64,000 bases of DNA from Ruegeria marisrubri (GTDB lineage Bacteria; Pseudomonadota; Alphaproteobacteria; Rhodobacterales; Rhodobacteraceae). Numbering within the stretch: position 1 is the stretch's first letter; each line of letters begins with the position of its first letter. Made by a program: the position numbers and the translations under genes. The notes below the pieces were generated by a model that did not search any database, was not told where the DNA came from, and worked only from the letters and a program-made list of their open reading frames with translations. Shown one piece after another: positions 62,343 to 64,000 of the stretch. The stretch lies in contig NZ_LQBQ01000001.1 of the NCBI RefSeq assembly GCF_001507595.1, forward strand, positions 310,001 to 374,000, in the 5' to 3' direction.

Positions 62343-62368
62343 AACCGGGGCTTGTGGCCCCGGTTTTT
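62343..62368 (+). terminator. Rho-independent terminator after the RND operon
   Basis: AACCGGGGC (62343-62351) and GCCCCGGTT (62357-62365) form a perfect 9-bp stem with loop TTGTG, followed by a run of T bases through 62368. It lies 55 bp after the pump stop codon and should end the adaptor-pump transcript. The rest of the 290-bp gap up to the ABC gene shows no gene. Confidence 0.85.
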
Positions 62369-62578
62369 GTGTCGGCGGCCCGAACCGGGCTGGGGGGGCG
62401 ATCCGGCGGGCCTTCCAGATCCAGGACGCACCCCTTGGATGGGCTGCCCCGGGTGCCTGCAACCTTGCCGAAGGGTTCAGGATGCGCATAACCTAGGCCC
62501 CGGGGCGCGTTTCCGGGAATGCCGGTTTGCCGATGCCGGCGCTTGCCTGTTTGTTCGCATCGGCGCAAAGGTGCTTTG

Positions 62579-63286
62579 GTGACAGAAAACACGTTCACCA
62601 CCAGGAACTTGCGCAAGGTCTATGGTGAGGGGGCTGCCGCCGTCCACGCCCTGCGCGGCGTCGATCTGGAAATTCCCGAGGGCGAGTTCGTGGTGTTGCT
62701 CGGCGCTTCGGGCAGCGGCAAGTCCACGCTGCTCAACATTCTCGGCGGGCTGGACCGGGCGAGCGAGGGCGAGGTCTTTTTCCGCGACCGGGAACTGTCT
62801 GCCATGACCGACACGGAACTGACCCGGTATCGGCGCGACCATGTCGGTTTCGTCTTTCAATTCTACAACCTGATGCCCAGCCTCACTGCGCGCGAGAATG
62901 TCGAACTGGTCACCGAGATCGCCCGGAACCCGATGGATCCCGACATGGCGTTGGATCTGGTCGGGCTGTCCAGCCGGGCCGACCATTTCCCCGCGCAGCT
63001 TTCCGGCGGCGAGCAGCAGCGTGTTGCCATCGCCCGCGCGGTGGCCAAGCAGCCCGAGGTGCTGTTCTGCGACGAGCCGACCGGCGCGCTGGACAGCGCC
63101 ACGGGGCGATCCGTTCTGAAGGTCCTGAAGGATGTGAACGAGAAACTGGGGGCGACGGTCCTGATCGTGACCCATGCGGCGTCTCAGGCGGCGATGGCCG
63201 ACCGGGTGATCCGGTTCGGTGACGGCGCGGTGATCGAGGTCAGGCTGAACGAAACCAAGCTGACGCCCGAGGACATCGAATGGTAG
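62579..63286 (+). CDS. ABC transporter ATPase, MacB/LolD type
   Basis: The 235-residue ATPase has Walker A (GASGSGKST), a Q-loop ([18 protein letters not shown]), signature [15 protein letters not shown] and Walker B ([13 protein letters not shown]), the pattern of MacB/LolD/FtsE-type proteins. I start it at GTG 62579 (after AAAGGTG); an ATG at 62519 would add 20 residues of low similarity. It is followed after 7 bp by a matching FtsX-type permease. The cargo is unknown. Confidence 0.88.
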   Translation: MTENTFTTRNLRKVYGEGAAAVHALRGVDLEIPEGEFVVLLGASGSGKSTLLNILGGLDRASEGEVFFRDRELSAMTDTELTRYRRDHVGFVFQFYNLMPSLTARENVELVTEIARNPMDPDMALDLVGLSSRADHFPAQLSGGEQQRVAIARAVAKQPEVLFCDEPTGALDSATGRSVLKVLKDVNEKLGATVLIVTHAASQAAMADRVIRFGDGAVIEVRLNETKLTPEDIEW

Positions 63287-63293
63287 GTGCGCG

Positions 63294-64000
63294 ATGTCTC
63301 CGCTGACGAAAAAGCTTGGCCGCGATCTGTGGCGCATCAAGGGGCAGGCCATCGCCATCGCGCTGGTCATCGCCGTCGGTGTGCTGATGCAGGTTATGCA
63401 GACCGGCCTTGTCGCCAGCCTGGATGAGACCCGTCGCGCCTATTACGAACGCTACCGCCTTGCCGATGTGTTCGCCCCCGTCACCCGCGCGCCCGAGTGG
63501 CTGGCCGCCGATCTGCGCGGGATCCCCGGCGTGGCGGCGGTGCAGACGCGGGTCGTCGGCAATGCCCTGGTGGACTTGCCGGGGATCGATCTTCCATTGC
63601 AGGCGCAGGCCGTGTCGCTGCCGGATTCCGGCCAGCCGCGCCTGAACGATGTCTTTCTCACCGACGGGCGCATGTTCGCGGGCGACCGGCCGGGCGAAGT
63701 GGTGATCCTGCAGAGTTTCGCCAAGGCGCATGGATTGAAACCCGGCGAAAGCCTCGAAGTCACGATGAACGGCGCAAGGCGCAGTTTCGATATCGTCGGC
63801 TTCGCCATGTCGCCCGAGTTTCTCTATACCACCGCCCCCGGCGAGGTCGTCCCGGATGACAGCCGGTTCGCCGTGCTGTGGATGAGCCGAACCGCGCTTT
63901 CGGCTGCGTTCGACATGGACGGCGCCTTCAACGAGGCGCTCATTTCGCTAAGCCGGGGCACTGAGCCCGCCGCCGTCATCTCGGCCGTGGATCGCCTGCT
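63294..64000 (+). CDS. FtsX/MacB-type ABC permease, partial (runs off the window)
   Basis: The first about 235 residues are visible, starting MSPLTKKLGRDLWRIKGQ and followed by a membrane helix (AIAIALVIAVGVLMQVM). The periplasmic region resembles the MacB-like core domain of this family (RLADVFAPVTRAPEWLAADL, then GVAAVQTRVVGNALVD). It pairs with the upstream ATPase. The C-terminal membrane helices lie beyond position 64000. Confidence 0.85.
   Translation, partial: MSPLTKKLGRDLWRIKGQAIAIALVIAVGVLMQVMQTGLVASLDETRRAYYERYRLADVFAPVTRAPEWLAADLRGIPGVAAVQTRVVGNALVDLPGIDLPLQAQAVSLPDSGQPRLNDVFLTDGRMFAGDRPGEVVILQSFAKAHGLKPGESLEVTMNGARRSFDIVGFAMSPEFLYTTAPGEVVPDDSRFAVLWMSRTALSAAFDMDGAFNEALISLSRGTEPAAVISAVDRL

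Noticed and set aside
59577-62489. 970-codon open frame on the minus strand opposite the RND pump
   Set aside because: Composition is Asp/Arg/Gln/His-rich without hydrophobic or catalytic motifs, and the plus strand is a clear RND transporter.
1-64000. CRISPR arrays, phage genes, insertion sequences, tRNA or rRNA genes
   Set aside because: No regularly spaced repeats, transposase or integrase motifs, or recognisable structural RNA sequences were seen on either strand.

Overview
The window is a GC-rich, gene-dense chromosomal segment. Its gene content and protein style point to an alphaproteobacterium of the Rhodobacteraceae/Roseobacter type: TRAP and PotABCD transporters, a UbiTUV/UbiD/UbiX quinone locus, a BetI-like repressor and a periplasmic nitrate reductase. 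This taxonomic call is an inference; no rRNA or tRNA gene was seen. I saw no phage, insertion sequence or CRISPR array. The window opens just past the end of napC and ends inside an ABC permease gene.

Layout. 47-6237 (-): a complete napFDAGHBC operon for periplasmic nitrate reduction, with an FNR/CRP-type box upstream. 6554-13231: a LysR regulator divergent from a TRAP transporter (dctQMP-like) and a three-subunit FAD/[2Fe-2S] amino-acid or opine dehydrogenase. 13275-19162 (-): a gene pair in which a CheY-like receiver is fused to a full-length glutamate dehydrogenase, followed by a 1396-residue CHASE/GAF/PAS hybrid histidine kinase ending in an HPt domain. 19398-27856: a BetI-like TetR repressor with a perfect palindromic operator, divergent from a PotBCAD-type importer, a trimethylamine-dehydrogenase-like flavoprotein and a non-pyrrolysine MttB-family methyltransferase; this is probably a methylated-amine or betaine island. 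27974-36525 (-): hydantoinase subunits hyuB/hyuA with a complete branched-chain-type ABC importer, facing an AraC regulator across a repeat-rich intergenic region. 37819-42900 (-): aminotransferase, aldehyde dehydrogenase, butyrate kinase-like and phosphotransbutyrylase-like genes plus a frameshifted, truncated 3-hydroxyacyl-CoA dehydrogenase, divergent from an XRE-cupin regulator. 43657-50010: ubiT-ubiU-ubiV-nnrS-DUF2478 (-) divergent from ubiD-ubiX (+), with an FNR-like box between them. 50107-57540 (-): a glycoconjugate/envelope cluster (GT39, GT2-GtrA, GtrA, an FAD protein) ending in a membrane-anchored beta-propeller/cytochrome c fusion. 57772-64000 (+): a small DUF2892 membrane protein, an RND pump with its adaptor, a terminator, and a MacB/LolD-type ABC system cut by the window end.

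How it fits together. Two blocks serve anaerobic respiration: Nap nitrate reduction, and oxygen-independent ubiquinone synthesis with an NO-related NnrS. Both carry similar FNR-type boxes placed 32 bp from a candidate -10. The middle of the window is a series of uptake-plus-catabolism islands for nitrogenous organic compounds, most with its own regulator. The standout is the receiver-glutamate dehydrogenase fusion beside a phosphorelay kinase. All phosphorylation and catalytic residues I checked are intact, suggesting a metabolic enzyme at the carbon/nitrogen junction under direct two-component control.
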